DNA of 64,000 nt from Victivallaceae bacterium (GTDB lineage Bacteria > Verrucomicrobiota > Lentisphaeria > Victivallales > Victivallaceae): contig JAQUTL010000007.1 in NCBI GenBank assembly GCA_028709805.1, positions 37,034 to 101,033 of the forward strand. The letters run 5' to 3'. A model generated the notes under the pieces. That model was not told where the DNA came from. It worked only from the letters and a program-made list of their open reading frames with translations, and ran no database searches. This document shows positions 27,915 through 36,185 of the stretch, piece after piece; position 1 is the stretch's first letter, and each line of letters starts with the position of its first letter. A program made the translations under genes and the position numbers.

Positions 27915-28360
27915 TTTGCGCGATACTCCTTGATGATTTTTGCCACTTTCTTACGGTCGAGATTGCCGTATACCGTGCCGTTGACGCTCATCACCGGCGC
28001 CAGACTGCAGCAGCCGAGACAGGCCACGGTGAACAGCGAGAAAAGGCCGTCCGCATCGGTTTCACCGTCGGAGATGCCAAGCTCGTTGGAGACCCATTTG
28101 AAGACCGAGTTGGAACCTTTGATATGACAGGCCGTGCCGTCGCAGACCGCGATCTGAAAACGTCCCGGCTTGACCCGCTTGAACTGCGCGTAAAAGCTGA
28201 GCACCCCCTCGACCTCCACCGGCGCCAGTTTGAAGTACGCCGCCACCTCGACAATGGCGTCGTCGGAAACGTAACCCTCTTTGGCCTGCACGAGTTGCAG
28301 CGCCTTGATCAGGTTGCTGCTCTCCGGCTCAATGCCGGAAAGATAACTGAAATTACCCAT
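27911..28360 (-). CDS. NuoE-like [2Fe-2S] subunit (StnA-like)
   Basis: A 149-residue thioredoxin-fold [2Fe-2S] protein of the NuoE/HndA type. The four cluster cysteines are C73 and C78 (AVCDGTACHIKG) and two of the three in VACLGCCSLAP (C114, C117/C118). The N-terminal helical bundle (LIKALQLVQAKEGYVSDDAI) is typical. It is the first gene of a three-gene operon with the NuoF- and NfnB-like subunits and starts downstream of a clear promoter. It passes electrons within the complex. Confidence 0.93.
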   Translation of the reverse strand: MGNFSYLSGIEPESSNLIKALQLVQAKEGYVSDDAIVEVAAYFKLAPVEVEGVLSFYAQFKRVKPGRFQIAVCDGTACHIKGSNSVFKWVSNELGISDGETDADGLFSLFTVACLGCCSLAPVMSVNGTVYGNLDRKKVAKIIKEYRAK

Positions 28361-28408
28361 ATTGCCGCCCTTTTTAATATGTTGTTAGCAAACAAAAAAA
28401 ATTTAAAT

Positions 28409-28436
28409 AATATAACGCAAAACCACCGTTTTACAA
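28409..28436 (-). promoter_or_regulatory. Promoter of the transhydrogenase operon
   Basis: On the minus strand TTGTAA, a 16-bp spacer and TATATT end about 49 bp before the first start codon. The -35 hexamer overlaps the stop codon of nfo, so this operon has its own promoter at the end of the upstream gene. Confidence 0.6.
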
Positions 28437-29273
28437 AGCCATCTCTTTCAAAATATCGATTTCTTTGCTCCACTGCGTGTCATCCGGGGTCTCCAGGACA
28501 AGCGGAATGCCGTCGATTTCCGGGTCGCACATGATATGGCGGAACGCCTCAAAACCGAGAGTTCCGGCGCCGATGGGGGCATGGCGGTCAAGCCGGCCGC
28601 CGAGTTCGCATTTCGCGTCGTTAAGATGCATGCCGCACAGCCGGTCGAATCCGATCAGGCGGCGGAAGCGGTCCATGACCTCACGATAGCTTTCCGCGGT
28701 GCGCAGATCGTAACCGGCGGCAAAACTGTGGCAGGTGTCGAGACAAACGCCGACCCGGTCACGATCCGCCACCTGACCGATTATCTCCGCGATCTCCTCG
28801 AAACTGCTGCCGACGTTGCTGCCCTGACCGGCGGTGTTTTCAATCACCGCGATCACGCCGGAAGAGCGTTCGAGCGCCCAGTTTATCGACTCCGCGACGC
28901 GCTTCAGACACGCCTCCACGCTGATTTCTTTCAGGTGGCTGCCGGGGTGAAAATTGAGATATTTCAATCCGAGCGCCTCGCAGCGTTTCATTTCGTCCAA
29001 AAACGCCGCGCGGGCGCGTTCAAGTTTTTCGTCGTCCGGCTGACCGAGATTGATAAGATAGCCGTCATGCGGCAGAATGGCTTCCGGGAGATAACCGAGT
29101 TTCCGGCAGTTGTCGCGGAATGCGGCGATCTCGGCCTCCGCCAGCGGCTTGTCGCTCCACTGCCGCTGGTTTTTTGTAAACATCGCAAACCCGTCGGCCC
29201 CGATTTTTTCCGCGTTAAGCGGCGCGTTGGAAACGCCTCCGGCTATCGAAACATGCGCACCGATATACTTCAT
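28431..29273 (-). CDS. nfo: Deoxyribonuclease IV (endonuclease IV)
   Basis: A 280-residue AP endonuclease of the TIM-barrel family that cleaves abasic sites in base-excision repair with a trinuclear zinc centre. Signatures are YIGAHVSIAGG at the N-terminus, LNFHPGSH, VIENTAGQGSNVGSSFEEIA, VCLDTCHSFAAGYDL, MHLNDAKCELGGRLDRHAPI and IPLVLETP. The metal ligands lie in these blocks. The ATG at 29273 has GGAGGTG directly upstream; an in-frame GTG two codons earlier falls inside that box and is unlikely. The intergenic space before it holds the TGACGG repeat. Confidence 0.96.
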   Translation of the reverse strand: MKYIGAHVSIAGGVSNAPLNAEKIGADGFAMFTKNQRQWSDKPLAEAEIAAFRDNCRKLGYLPEAILPHDGYLINLGQPDDEKLERARAAFLDEMKRCEALGLKYLNFHPGSHLKEISVEACLKRVAESINWALERSSGVIAVIENTAGQGSNVGSSFEEIAEIIGQVADRDRVGVCLDTCHSFAAGYDLRTAESYREVMDRFRRLIGFDRLCGMHLNDAKCELGGRLDRHAPIGAGTLGFEAFRHIMCDPEIDGIPLVLETPDDTQWSKEIDILKEMAL

Positions 29274-29294
29274 AAACACCTCCGGATCAACGAT

Positions 29295-29348
29295 CCGTCA
29301 CTTTTTGTAAAACTGACGGAACAATCCGTCACTTTTTCGTCACTTTTT
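29295..29348. repeat. Cluster of CCGTCACTTTTT repeats
   Basis: Plus-strand copies of CCGTCACTTTTT start at 29295 and 29326, a variant CGTCACTTTTT starts at 29338, and an inverted TGACGGA is at 29314. TGACGGA-TTGT-TCCGTCA forms a hairpin on the minus strand followed by GTTTTAC, between the small membrane protein gene and nfo, so a terminator role is plausible. Confidence 0.85.
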
Positions 29349-29547
29349 AAAATACGACGAACCAAAGTCCGACCGCAACAAAAACCACGAACGCCGCGAG
29401 GATGATTCCGCGCACCCGCATCTCCGCTCCGCCAAGCTCCTCGGCATACCCGGAAACCGGCGAATTGCCGAGCGCGTGGCTGACCCGCCTGCGGTGTTTG
29501 CCGTAGCGCACCTTTTCCGGAACCTGATATTTTCCACGCCGTTCCAC
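29347..29547 (-). CDS. Small tail-anchored membrane protein
   Basis: A 66-residue protein with a basic N-terminal half (YGKHRRRVSHALGN) and one C-terminal membrane helix (RGIILAAFVVFVAVGLWFVV) that ends the chain, so it is probably tail-anchored. The start is GTG, preceded by GGAGGAGA at a good distance. The stop TAA abuts a TGACGG repeat cluster. It lies 19 bp after prmA and is likely co-transcribed with it. I do not recognise a family. A longer overlapping frame (29340-29639) has no ribosome-binding site and is disregarded. Confidence 0.6.
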   Translation of the reverse strand: MERRGKYQVPEKVRYGKHRRRVSHALGNSPVSGYAEELGGAEMRVRGIILAAFVVFVAVGLWFVVF

Positions 29548-29566
29548 TGTTGTCTCCTCCCGTCCC

Positions 29567-30451
29567 TCAGTCGCGGCGGCGGAACAGTCCGCTCGTCCAC
29601 TCCCGCTCGGTAAAACGCTCCAGTTCCACGCATCCGCACCGCGCGAACGCCGCGCTCAACTTGTCAAATTCGGCGGTGAGGATGCCGGCCAGCGCCAGCA
29701 TGCCGCCGGGCCGGACAAAGCCGGAAATATGACGGGCGCTGGCGATCAGAATATGACTGAGAATATTCACCAGCGCCAGATCGTAACCGCCATCCGGCGG
29801 CCGGAACGCCGCCACGTCGGCCTGCGTCAGACTGATCCGGCCGGTCACACCGTTACGTTCGATGTTTTCGGCGGCAACGGTGACGGCCTCCGGGTCGTAG
29901 TCAAACGCGTCCACCGCGGCATAACCGAGCAGGGCGCCGGCAATCGCCAGAATACCTGAACCGCATCCGGCGTCCAGCAGGCGGTTTATTCCGGGACGGC
30001 CGGCAAATTCCGCCACCTTGCGCAGGCAGAAACCGGTCGTGGCGTGCTGACCGGTCCCGAAACTCATGCCGGGATCGATCCGCACCACCGCCTCGCCGGG
30101 GTTCGGCGCATAATCCAGCCACGACGGACGGATCACCAGATTCGGCGCAATATGAATTATTTTGAAATACTTTTTCCAGACTTCGCTCCATTCTTCGCGC
30201 CGGATCGTCAGCTCTTCGAAATCAAAGAGATCAAGCCCGAACTTCCGCCAATCCTCAACTGCGGCGAGAAAGCGTTTTTTCGCCTCGGCAAACTGTTCCG
30301 GCGTTTCGGCGTAAACCATCAGAAAACTGTTGTCTCCCTCGCGGTCGTCATAACTGCTGTAAAACAGCTCAAGCGCCGCCAGCAGCTCGAACACCAGTTC
30401 CTTAGACGCGGAACGGTCTTTGAATTTGAGTCCATACAATAGTTCGTTCAT
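29567..30451 (-). CDS. prmA: Ribosomal protein L11 methyltransferase
   Basis: A 294-residue class I methyltransferase that trimethylates L11. The N-terminal PrmA-specific domain contains EEWSEVWKKYFKIIHIAPNL and VVRIDPGMSFGTGQHATT, a strong PrmA signature. The SAM domain has RLLDAGCGSGILAIAGALLG (motif I) and YDLALVNILSHIL (the NxxxxxL active-site region, usually NPP/NIL). Length is normal. It is divergent from the plus-strand wbuC-like gene, with about 95 bp of shared promoter space. Confidence 0.93.
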   Translation of the reverse strand: MNELLYGLKFKDRSASKELVFELLAALELFYSSYDDREGDNSFLMVYAETPEQFAEAKKRFLAAVEDWRKFGLDLFDFEELTIRREEWSEVWKKYFKIIHIAPNLVIRPSWLDYAPNPGEAVVRIDPGMSFGTGQHATTGFCLRKVAEFAGRPGINRLLDAGCGSGILAIAGALLGYAAVDAFDYDPEAVTVAAENIERNGVTGRISLTQADVAAFRPPDGGYDLALVNILSHILIASARHISGFVRPGGMLALAGILTAEFDKLSAAFARCGCVELERFTEREWTSGLFRRRD

Positions 30452-30498
30452 CCTTCAATCCTTTTTGTTCGGAAAATAAAATACCACAAATCAAACGC

Positions 30499-30527
30499 TT
30501 TACAATCTTTTTCCCCGGTGCTATATT
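30499..30527 (+). promoter_or_regulatory. Promoter of the WbuC-like cupin gene
   Basis: TTTACA, a 17-bp spacer and TATATT end 19 bp before the ATG, with AAAAAGGAG in between. The spacing from -10 to start codon implies a very short untranslated leader. Confidence 0.6.
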
Positions 30528-30546
30528 AATAAAAAGGAGAAAAACG

Positions 30547-31047
30547 ATGAAAGTCATAGATAAAAAACTGATGGATGAAATCTTCGCCGCCGCGCTCGCC
30601 TCTCCGCGCAAACGCAGCCATTACAACCTGCACGAGTCTTTGGACGCGCCGATTCACCGCCTGATTATGGCGCTGGCCGACGGCACCTACATCCAGCCCC
30701 ACCGCCACCTCGCCACCGGGAAAACGGAACTTTTCATGATTCTCCGCGGACGCTGCCTGATGCTGACGTTCAATGACGCCGGCGTGGTCAAACACCGGTT
30801 TGAGCTTGAGGCCGGCGGCGACGTGGTCGCGGTGGAGTCCGATCCAGACACATGGCACACGGTTCTGCCGTTGAGCGCCGACACCATTGCCTGCGAGGTC
30901 AAACCCGGCCCATACCAGAAGCCGCCGGCGTCGGACACCGCAAAGTGGGCGCCCGCGGAAAACGATCCGCGGGTCCCGGAATTTCTGGCGTGGTTCAAGG
31001 TGGCCGCCGAAGGCGAGACCTTCAATTTCGGCAAATCGGAGCACTGA
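30547..31047 (+). CDS. WbuC-family cupin metalloprotein
   Basis: A 166-residue cupin-fold protein of the WbuC family, which is often found with O-antigen genes. The family features RSHYNLHESLDAPIHRLIMA and the metal site GTYIQPHRHLATGKTELFMI are both visible, with a second cupin motif around DTWHTVLPLSADT. The enzymatic activity of WbuC is not established; a sugar-related isomerase or oxygenase is plausible. It is the first plus-strand gene in the window, single, with its own promoter, and converges on the nitroreductase gene. No saccharide synthesis genes adjoin it. Confidence 0.85.
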   Translation: MKVIDKKLMDEIFAAALASPRKRSHYNLHESLDAPIHRLIMALADGTYIQPHRHLATGKTELFMILRGRCLMLTFNDAGVVKHRFELEAGGDVVAVESDPDTWHTVLPLSADTIACEVKPGPYQKPPASDTAKWAPAENDPRVPEFLAWFKVAAEGETFNFGKSEH

Positions 31048-31162
31048 TCTTCAACGTCGAGAATCCGGTATCACGGCAAAGTATAGTCATTGACCTCACA
31101 TAGGCCTTGTCAAAGATTTGTCTTGAGCAATATCCATGCCGCGCCGCCGGCGTTTCAACGGT

Positions 31163-31771
31163 TTATATTTCCGCGCCGAAGCTCAACACCCGTTCGGCGT
31201 CGACAAAGGTCTTCGGGCCGGGCGGAGCGGTCAACGCGCCGAACGGCATCTGGGCGATCAGCCGCCAGTCGGATGGAATATTAAAGGTGCGTTTCACCTC
31301 GTCGTCGATCAGCGGATTGTAATGCTGCAAACTGGCGCCGAACCCAAGTTCCTCAAGCGCGCACCATACTGCGAACTGGAGCATTCCGTTCGCCTGCTCG
31401 GCCCATACGGGAAAATTGGCAGCGTAGAGCGGAAATTTTTTCGCCATTTCGCCGGTCACCGAGCCGTCGTCGAAATACAGAACCGTACCGCGGGCGGCGG
31501 CGAAGCCGTCGATTTTCTTCTCGGTCCGGGCAAACTTTTCCGGCGGGACGATCCGGCGCAGCGTCTCCATAACAATGCTCCAGAGCTTCTGCTGACTTTC
31601 CCCGAACAGCACCGCCATCCGCTGACTCTGCGAGTTGAAGGACGACGGGACATTGCGAATCAGAAATCTCAGCGTTTCTTCCACCTTCCGGTCGGGCGCG
31701 CACGCGCCGCCTCCCAGCGAATAGCAGGAACGCCGACGGCCGATCACCTCAAGAAATCCGTTTTTTTCCAT
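31163..31771 (-). CDS. Nitroreductase-family FMN oxidoreductase
   Basis: A protein of about 202 residues starting MEKNGFLEVIGRRRSCYSLG, the typical nitroreductase N-terminus with basic residues for FMN phosphate. Further marks are VPSSFNSQSQRMAVLFGE, the helix WAEQANGMLQFAVWCALEEL and GLQ-like GFGASLQHYNP with the C-terminal PPGPKTFVDAERVL. It belongs to the subfamily often annotated as oxidative-stress or hydroxyperoxide-linked. GGAGGC before the ATG at 31771 fixes the start; an upstream extension has no ribosome-binding site. The physiological substrate is unknown. Confidence 0.85.
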   Translation of the reverse strand: MEKNGFLEVIGRRRSCYSLGGGACAPDRKVEETLRFLIRNVPSSFNSQSQRMAVLFGESQQKLWSIVMETLRRIVPPEKFARTEKKIDGFAAARGTVLYFDDGSVTGEMAKKFPLYAANFPVWAEQANGMLQFAVWCALEELGFGASLQHYNPLIDDEVKRTFNIPSDWRLIAQMPFGALTAPPGPKTFVDAERVLSFGAEI

Positions 31772-31805
31772 AGAGCCTCCTCTTCCAAAATATCCGGAGC
31801 CGGCT

Positions 31806-33218
31806 TTATGCCGGTCCGGCTTTTTCCCGGAGCAGAAAATATGCGTCCCAGCCGGCGCGCAGCAGCGCCGCAAGCGACAGCCCCAGCGCCGCCCATGCGC
31901 CGGAAACGGCGACCGCCAGAGTCAGGACAAGCCAGAACAGCACTGATTTCCATTCGCGCCAGTCCATCAGACATATTGCGCCGATAAACGCACCGAATAT
32001 CGGCAGAATGAACCGCACCGCGTCAAACGTGGTGCACGGATAGCCGCAGAAAAACAGCAGCGTCGGAATCGCCCACCAGCTCAACACCGTCCGTGTTTTT
32101 CGCTCTTTGACCAACAGCAGCGCCGCGATCCCGGCCGACCACCACCAGCGATTTGCGGCAAACAAAAACGCCGTGTTCATCTTGAGATAACCCGGCAGAA
32201 ATCCGGAAGACGACAGATTGTGATGCTCAACGTAAGGAAAAACGAACATTCCACCGTGCTGAATCATATTTATAAGCAGCTGCGGCAAAAACGCCAGCAG
32301 CACCGCCGATATGCCGATCAGATATTCACGCCGGGCGGCACCGGAGAATCGACCGTCGCGCCCGAGCATCCAGAGCAGCCCCAGCGCCGGCGCGTAAAAT
32401 ATATTGTTCAACCTAACCATACAGGCGAATCCGAACAGCAGCCCGATTGCCGCAGCGTCAAGCCGGCGAAACCTTTGCGGCGCCGACGCGCACAAAAACA
32501 ACAACAGCACGATCAGCAGCAGCGCCGTGGTGTCGCTCATCGTATTGAATCCGGCGGCGATGAACACCGCGTAGTTCACCAGCGACCACCCAGCTTCCGG
32601 CAGCGACAGCCACTGAACCGCGGTCTGTCCATTGCCGGTCGGCAGCCAGTGAAACACAAACGGATACACCGCCAAAACCACACCGGCCGCCCACGCCGCC
32701 CCCGTCTTTCCGGTCAGCCGGCGCAGAAACAGAAACACCAGCGCCACCGCCAGCGGTGAAATGACCAGAGCCGAAAAATAGCTGTACGCCGGGGCAAATA
32801 CAAAATAGTCTCGCGTGCCGAAAATCCACATGAACGGCCAGTAAAAAAAACCCTGTCCGATCGTGAACGACCACGGTCCGGTAAAATTCCAATCCAATAT
32901 TCCGGCTGCGGTCTCCAGATATCCGGGATCGTCGGCAGGGGAACAGAACAGTTCTCCGGTCAGCAGCAGCGTTCCCAGCATACCCGCCGCCCGCACCGCG
33001 GCCACCGAAACCGCTCCGGCCCATACCGCCGGCAGTTTTTTCTTCAGAAACAGCAGCGCCGTTGCCAGCAGCAACCCCAGCAGACAAAAATAAAGCGTTC
33101 CGACCCACTCCGGCGCCGGAACGTCGAACGCCCGCTCCGCCGCCCGCGCCATCAGCGGATGGCGGACGGCGAATCCGCCGTCCGCAACTGCCGCGGCGAT
33201 GACGAAGGAGTGCGCCAT
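31806..33218 (-). CDS. GT-C type membrane glycosyltransferase (PMT-like)
   Basis: A 470-residue protein with about 11-12 membrane helices. A periplasmic loop after the second helix region carries adjacent acidic residues (FCSPADDPGYLETAAGI), the typical catalytic DD/DE position of GT-C enzymes that use lipid-linked sugars. Helix-rich blocks such as YSYFSALVISPLAVALVFLF and LNNIFYAPALGLLWMLGRDG follow. It starts 5 bp after galK with weak ribosome-binding signals, so it is probably translationally coupled. A role in protein or lipid glycosylation is inferred; the donor is unknown. Confidence 0.7.
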   Translation of the reverse strand: MAHSFVIAAAVADGGFAVRHPLMARAAERAFDVPAPEWVGTLYFCLLGLLLATALLFLKKKLPAVWAGAVSVAAVRAAGMLGTLLLTGELFCSPADDPGYLETAAGILDWNFTGPWSFTIGQGFFYWPFMWIFGTRDYFVFAPAYSYFSALVISPLAVALVFLFLRRLTGKTGAAWAAGVVLAVYPFVFHWLPTGNGQTAVQWLSLPEAGWSLVNYAVFIAAGFNTMSDTTALLLIVLLLFLCASAPQRFRRLDAAAIGLLFGFACMVRLNNIFYAPALGLLWMLGRDGRFSGAARREYLIGISAVLLAFLPQLLINMIQHGGMFVFPYVEHHNLSSSGFLPGYLKMNTAFLFAANRWWWSAGIAALLLVKERKTRTVLSWWAIPTLLFFCGYPCTTFDAVRFILPIFGAFIGAICLMDWREWKSVLFWLVLTLAVAVSGAWAALGLSLAALLRAGWDAYFLLREKAGPA

Positions 33219-33223
33219 ATGGC

Positions 33224-34378
33224 TCAGAGTCGTTCGCCGTGTGCGCCGTCACCGATGGCACAGACGATGATCTGCGGATCTTTCTGAACCGCTTTCTGGT
33301 AGTGCGCCCGCAGTTTTTCGGTGTATTCCGCGACGTTTGCGGTTGCCACCAGATGGATGGTGATACCGCCGAAGCCGCCGCCGGAAAGTCTGGCGCCGAG
33401 ACAGAGCGGACTGGAGTCGGCAAAATCCACCAGCACGTCAAGCTCCGGCGTACTGTTCTCAAAATTACGCTGCGACGAGCGGTGCGACAGCGTGAGCAGT
33501 GCGCCGAATTCGCCGATGTCGTTGCGCTCCAGCGCTGCGACCGCCGCCCGAACCCGTTCGCACTCCCCGATCACATGCGCGGCGCGGCGGAACTCGCGCG
33601 ACGTAAGACAGCCGCCGTGATCCTCAAGCTCGCTCATGGTCACGTCACGCAGGGTGCGGATGCCGGGCAGAGCCTCGCCGAGCTTTCTGGCGGCCGCCTC
33701 GCAGTCCGCCCTTCTGGTGTTGTATTCCGAATCCACCAGATTGTGCTTGATCATGGAGTTAGCGACCACGAACACATATCCCTCCGCCATCTGAACCTGC
33801 TTCAGCACTTTCACCGTGCGGAAATCGGAAAGAATCAGCGCATTCCTGGCGCCGTAAAGCGAACTGAACTGGTCGAGCAGCCCGGACTTCAAGCCGAGAT
33901 AATTGTTTTCAACGCCTTGACCGATGCGCGCCCAGTCGGCCCGCTCGATCTTCAGATTGAACGCCTGCTGCAACGCCATGGCGAACGACATCTCCAGCGC
34001 GGCGGAACTGCTCATGCCGGCCGACAGCGGCACTGTGCTTTCCAGAACCGCGTCAAAACCGCCGACCGTCACGCCGCGTTTCTGAAGTTCGGCCAGCAGT
34101 CCGCGCAGATAGTTGCCCCAGTCGCGCGGTTTGGCGCGGCCGATTTTGACCGAATCGAACTCCACCGCGCTTTTCTCCCGGCAGTCATACACCCGGCAGC
34201 GGTTTCCGGAGGCGGGCGCAAGCACCATCGACGTGTGCTGATCGACCGCGCAACTCAGAACAATCCCCTCGTTGTAGTCAGTGTGATTGCCGAGTATTTC
34301 CAGCCGGCCCGGAGCGCTCCCGCCGGCCACCGGCGGACGCCCGTATCTCTTTTCAAATTCAGCAGCAAGATTGGACAT
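33224..34378 (-). CDS. galK: Galactokinase
   Basis: A 384-residue GHMP kinase that phosphorylates galactose at C1 in the Leloir pathway. The galactokinase signature GRLEILGNHTDYNEG is present with an Asn where most have Glu, followed by the phosphate loop VPLSAGMSSSAALEMSFA and the GHMP motif ARLSGGGFGG. Length is standard. The ribosome-binding site GGAGG lies within a TGACGG repeat (TGACGGAGG). It is followed at once by the GT-C glycosyltransferase. No galT or galE is in the window. Confidence 0.93.
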   Translation of the reverse strand: MSNLAAEFEKRYGRPPVAGGSAPGRLEILGNHTDYNEGIVLSCAVDQHTSMVLAPASGNRCRVYDCREKSAVEFDSVKIGRAKPRDWGNYLRGLLAELQKRGVTVGGFDAVLESTVPLSAGMSSSAALEMSFAMALQQAFNLKIERADWARIGQGVENNYLGLKSGLLDQFSSLYGARNALILSDFRTVKVLKQVQMAEGYVFVVANSMIKHNLVDSEYNTRRADCEAAARKLGEALPGIRTLRDVTMSELEDHGGCLTSREFRRAAHVIGECERVRAAVAALERNDIGEFGALLTLSHRSSQRNFENSTPELDVLVDFADSSPLCLGARLSGGGFGGITIHLVATANVAEYTEKLRAHYQKAVQKDPQIIVCAIGDGAHGERL

Positions 34379-34390
34379 ATTTATTTACCT

Positions 34391-34456
34391 CCGTCATTTT
34401 TTCCGTCAGAAATTCAATCCGTCACTTTCAAAAAATCATCCGTCACTTTTCCGTCA
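34391..34456. repeat. Cluster of CCGTCA/CCGTCACTTT repeats
   Basis: Plus-strand copies of CCGTCACTTT start at 34419 and 34440, with CCGTCA cores at 34391, 34403 and 34451, all in the same orientation. The TGA stop of dus (34454-34456) and the GGAGG of galK are both part of repeat copies. Two more cores occur inside the end of dus, near 34493 and 34591. Confidence 0.85.
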
Positions 34457-35368
34457 TTTCATCATTTTAAGCACGTCAATTGTTCTCCACGCTCCGTCAC
34501 TTGCGTTTTTCAGCAGTTCAAGAACCGGGTTCCCCGCGCCCCACAGCATAACAGACAATTCTATGGCCCGGCCGTTGAAAAAACGGAATTTCCCGTCATT
34601 TTTCGCCAAGTCGACAACGGTTTGAAACAACTCGCACCGCCGGTCTCCGGTTTCGCCGGCCGCTCCGGTCAGCCGGCGCAGCAGTCCTGGATCGCGAAAC
34701 CACGGCCGGCCGATCATAACTCCGGCGCAACCGGCCGAACCGCAGGCGTCCCGCCGCTCTGCCGAATCAATGTCCCCGTTGGCAATCAGCGTAACCCCGT
34801 CCAGCGCGGCGGCGGCGGCGGAAAAACGCTCCAGCGCCACCTCAAACGGCAGTTCGCGATACCCCTCCACCACCGTACGGAAGTGCATAAATACCGACGA
34901 CGCGCCCGCTCCCCGCAACTCACTATACCACGTCGAGTCGCACCTGTCAAATCCGGAACGCAGTTTGATCGAAAGCGGTGCGCCGGAAAGCGCGCCGGCC
35001 ACGCCGCGCACCACCGCAAGAAGCGACGGAACGTCACGCAGACGCCCGCCGCCGGAACCGTGCCGCATCACCTGCTTGCTCGGACAGCCGAAGTTGAGAT
35101 TTATCCCCGCCGCTCCAAGTTTCATGAACTCCTGCGCCGCCGCGCCCAGCGCCGCCAGGTCCGTTCCCATCAGCTGAACGTGAACCGGCACACCGCCGGC
35201 AAGAAACGGCTCGATGAATTCGCGCAGCCGCCGCGCCGGAGTCCGCTGCGAGGTGACCCGAAAGAATGGCGTCATCCACACCGGAACCAGCTTAAGACGA
35301 TTGACCGCCGCCACCAGCGCCGGGTGCATCACCCCCTCCATCGGGGCCGGCCAAACCGCCGGAATCAT
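34454..35368 (-). CDS. dus: tRNA-dihydrouridine synthase
   Basis: A protein of about 304 residues and TIM-barrel fold that reduces uridines in the tRNA D-loop with FMN and NADPH. It begins MIPAVWPAPMEGVMHPALV and has the Dus core NLNFGCPSKQVMRHGSGG, with the catalytic cysteine, plus PLSIKLRSGFD, SSVFMHFRTVVEGY, LIANGDIDS and VMIGRPWFRDPGL. The GCPSK pattern is nearest DusC/DusA types. The start is taken at 35368, 6 bp after mutM; an earlier ATG (35386) overlaps mutM. The stop is provided by a TGACGG repeat. Confidence 0.88.
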   Translation of the reverse strand: MIPAVWPAPMEGVMHPALVAAVNRLKLVPVWMTPFFRVTSQRTPARRLREFIEPFLAGGVPVHVQLMGTDLAALGAAAQEFMKLGAAGINLNFGCPSKQVMRHGSGGGRLRDVPSLLAVVRGVAGALSGAPLSIKLRSGFDRCDSTWYSELRGAGASSVFMHFRTVVEGYRELPFEVALERFSAAAAALDGVTLIANGDIDSAERRDACGSAGCAGVMIGRPWFRDPGLLRRLTGAAGETGDRRCELFQTVVDLAKNDGKFRFFNGRAIELSVMLWGAGNPVLELLKNASDGAWRTIDVLKMMK

Positions 35369-35373
35369 TGTCG

Positions 35374-36183
35374 TCACTTCTGGCATTTCGGACAAAAACA
35401 GCTGGAACGCCCGCCCAGCCGAACCTGTTCGATCGTTGTTCCGCACACCGGACACGCCTCTCCGGCATGGCCGTACATCCGGAGCAGGCGGGAGAACCGC
35501 CCCTCCGAGCCGTCCAGATGCCGGTAATCCCGAATGCTGGAGCCGCCCGCTTCAATCGCCGCGGAAAGTATCCGCTTGACCGCGGCAACAATCTTTGCCG
35601 CCTCATCCATCGAGATTTCACAGGCCGGACGCAACGGCGACACTCCGGCGGCAAACAGCGTCTCCGCCGCATAAATGTTGCCGACGCCAACCTGCACGGC
35701 GTTGTCCATCAAAAAGTTCTTGACACTTCCGGAATGACGGCGCGACGCCGCAAAAAAGTATTCGGCGGAAAAGTCGGCCGTAAGCGGCTCCACGCCCAGT
35801 CCGGCCAGTTTTTCCGGATACCCGTCGCACGCTTCGCACAAACTGAACCGGCGGGTGCATTCAAAACGCAGCAGCGACTTGTCCGACAAATGGAAAAAAA
35901 TATGTTCATGCTTGCGTCTCGGCACCGCCGCCGGCTCCACCCGGAGCACGCCGGACATTCCAAGGTGCATCAGCAAATATTTTTTTCCGGTCATTTCTAC
36001 GGTGATATAACGCCCTCTCCGGGCGACGTCGACAATTTTCCGCCCCTCCAGTCCGGCCGAAAGCAGCGGAGCAAGCGGCGTCCGCATGGCCGGCGAAAAT
36101 ATTTCGACTTTTTCTATCGTCAACCCGGAAACCCTTGAACGCAGAGCACGGGTGACGATCTCAACCTCCGGCAGTTCAGGCAT
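35374..36183 (-). CDS. mutM: Formamidopyrimidine-DNA glycosylase
   Basis: A 269-residue Fpg/MutM that removes 8-oxoguanine. The mature N-terminus PELPEVEIVTRALR carries the catalytic Pro2 and Glu3. A helix-two-turn-helix region (VGVGNIYAAETLFAAGVSPL) and a C-terminal zinc finger CPVCGTTIEQVRLGGRSSCF...CPKCQK follow. The ATG at 36183 is chosen because Pro must be residue 2; an in-frame GTG lies two codons upstream. GGAGAG is 8 nt before it. It overlaps the dgt region closely (stop at 36186) and precedes dus. Confidence 0.96.
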   Translation of the reverse strand: MPELPEVEIVTRALRSRVSGLTIEKVEIFSPAMRTPLAPLLSAGLEGRKIVDVARRGRYITVEMTGKKYLLMHLGMSGVLRVEPAAVPRRKHEHIFFHLSDKSLLRFECTRRFSLCEACDGYPEKLAGLGVEPLTADFSAEYFFAASRRHSGSVKNFLMDNAVQVGVGNIYAAETLFAAGVSPLRPACEISMDEAAKIVAAVKRILSAAIEAGGSSIRDYRHLDGSEGRFSRLLRMYGHAGEACPVCGTTIEQVRLGGRSSCFCPKCQK

Positions 36184-36185
36184 TT

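Noticed and set aside
29340..29639. A 99-codon minus-strand frame overlapping the small membrane protein
   Set aside because: It runs in another frame through the end of prmA without a ribosome-binding site, whereas the 66-codon frame has GGAGGAGA and a clean membrane helix.
33239..35527. A 762-codon open frame on the plus strand
   Set aside because: It is antisense to galK, dus and part of mutM. No ribosome-binding site and no recognisable domain.
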